NCBI GenBank assembly: GCA_018400625.1
Contig: JAGYMJ010000024.1
Span: forward strand, 1 to 6,297
Length of the DNA stretch: 6,297 nucleotides
From: Planctomycetota bacterium
Lineage (GTDB): Bacteria > Planctomycetota > Brocadiia > SM23-32
Reading direction: 5' to 3'
This document shows positions 6,287-6,297 of this stretch, in pieces (within the stretch, counting starts at the first letter, position 1; every line of letters begins with the position of its first letter). The notes under the pieces are model-generated. The model had not been told where the DNA came from and did not search any database. It saw nothing but the letters and a program-made list of their open reading frames with translations. A program made the translations under genes and the position numbers.

Positions 6287-6297
6287 GAGTTTGCCGT

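Larger units (their letters stand above)
6035..6297. other. Gene-free region at the right end
   Basis: No reading frame here looks like a protein I recognise. The longest, on the minus strand at about 6024-6260, ends within the 7-base tandem array, runs through the inverted repeats and has no ribosome binding site. What the region does hold is the inverted-repeat block at 6119-6240 and a repeated gcggttg-ttttgg motif. It could be the upstream region of a gene beyond the right edge, a small RNA or a mobile-element remnant. Confidence 0.5.

Overview
The window carries three complete genes, all read right to left on the minus strand: pckG (GTP-type phosphoenolpyruvate carboxykinase), ileS (isoleucyl-tRNA synthetase) and hisF (cyclase subunit of imidazole glycerol phosphate synthase). 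All three are full length, with intact catalytic motifs and ordinary starts. The base composition is moderate. Bacterial-style signals are present: a good sigma-70-like promoter and a GGAG ribosome binding site before pckG, and an IleS with the C-terminal CxxC...CxxC zinc site. This suggests a bacterium, probably an uncultured lineage, since the gene order is not one I recognise from a model organism. The phylum cannot be fixed from the sequence alone.

Layout from left to right. Positions 1-155 lie downstream of hisF and hold a dispersed-repeat copy cut by the window edge, plus a strong GC-rich hairpin. hisF fills 156-911. Positions 912-1077 separate hisF from ileS and hold a second copy of the same repeat in the opposite orientation, a small CCGGCA/TGCCGG hairpin and a long 12-bp-stem hairpin just past the ileS stop. 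ileS fills 1078-3936. Only 33 bases separate it from pckG (3970-5802), so these two are probably co-transcribed. Positions 5803-6297 have no convincing gene. They hold the pckG 5' leader, its promoter, a small palindrome, a tandem array of five 7-base units and a GC-rich inverted-repeat block.

The three proteins belong to different pathways: gluconeogenic or anaplerotic C4/C3 interconversion, translation, and histidine plus purine-linked synthesis. The likely transcription unit is promoter (about 5910-5938), then pckG, then ileS. hisF is either in the same transcript by read-through or on its own promoter in 912-1077. Nothing in the protein-coding part points to a new system. The parts worth a second look are the non-coding repeats and hairpins at both ends and between ileS and hisF.
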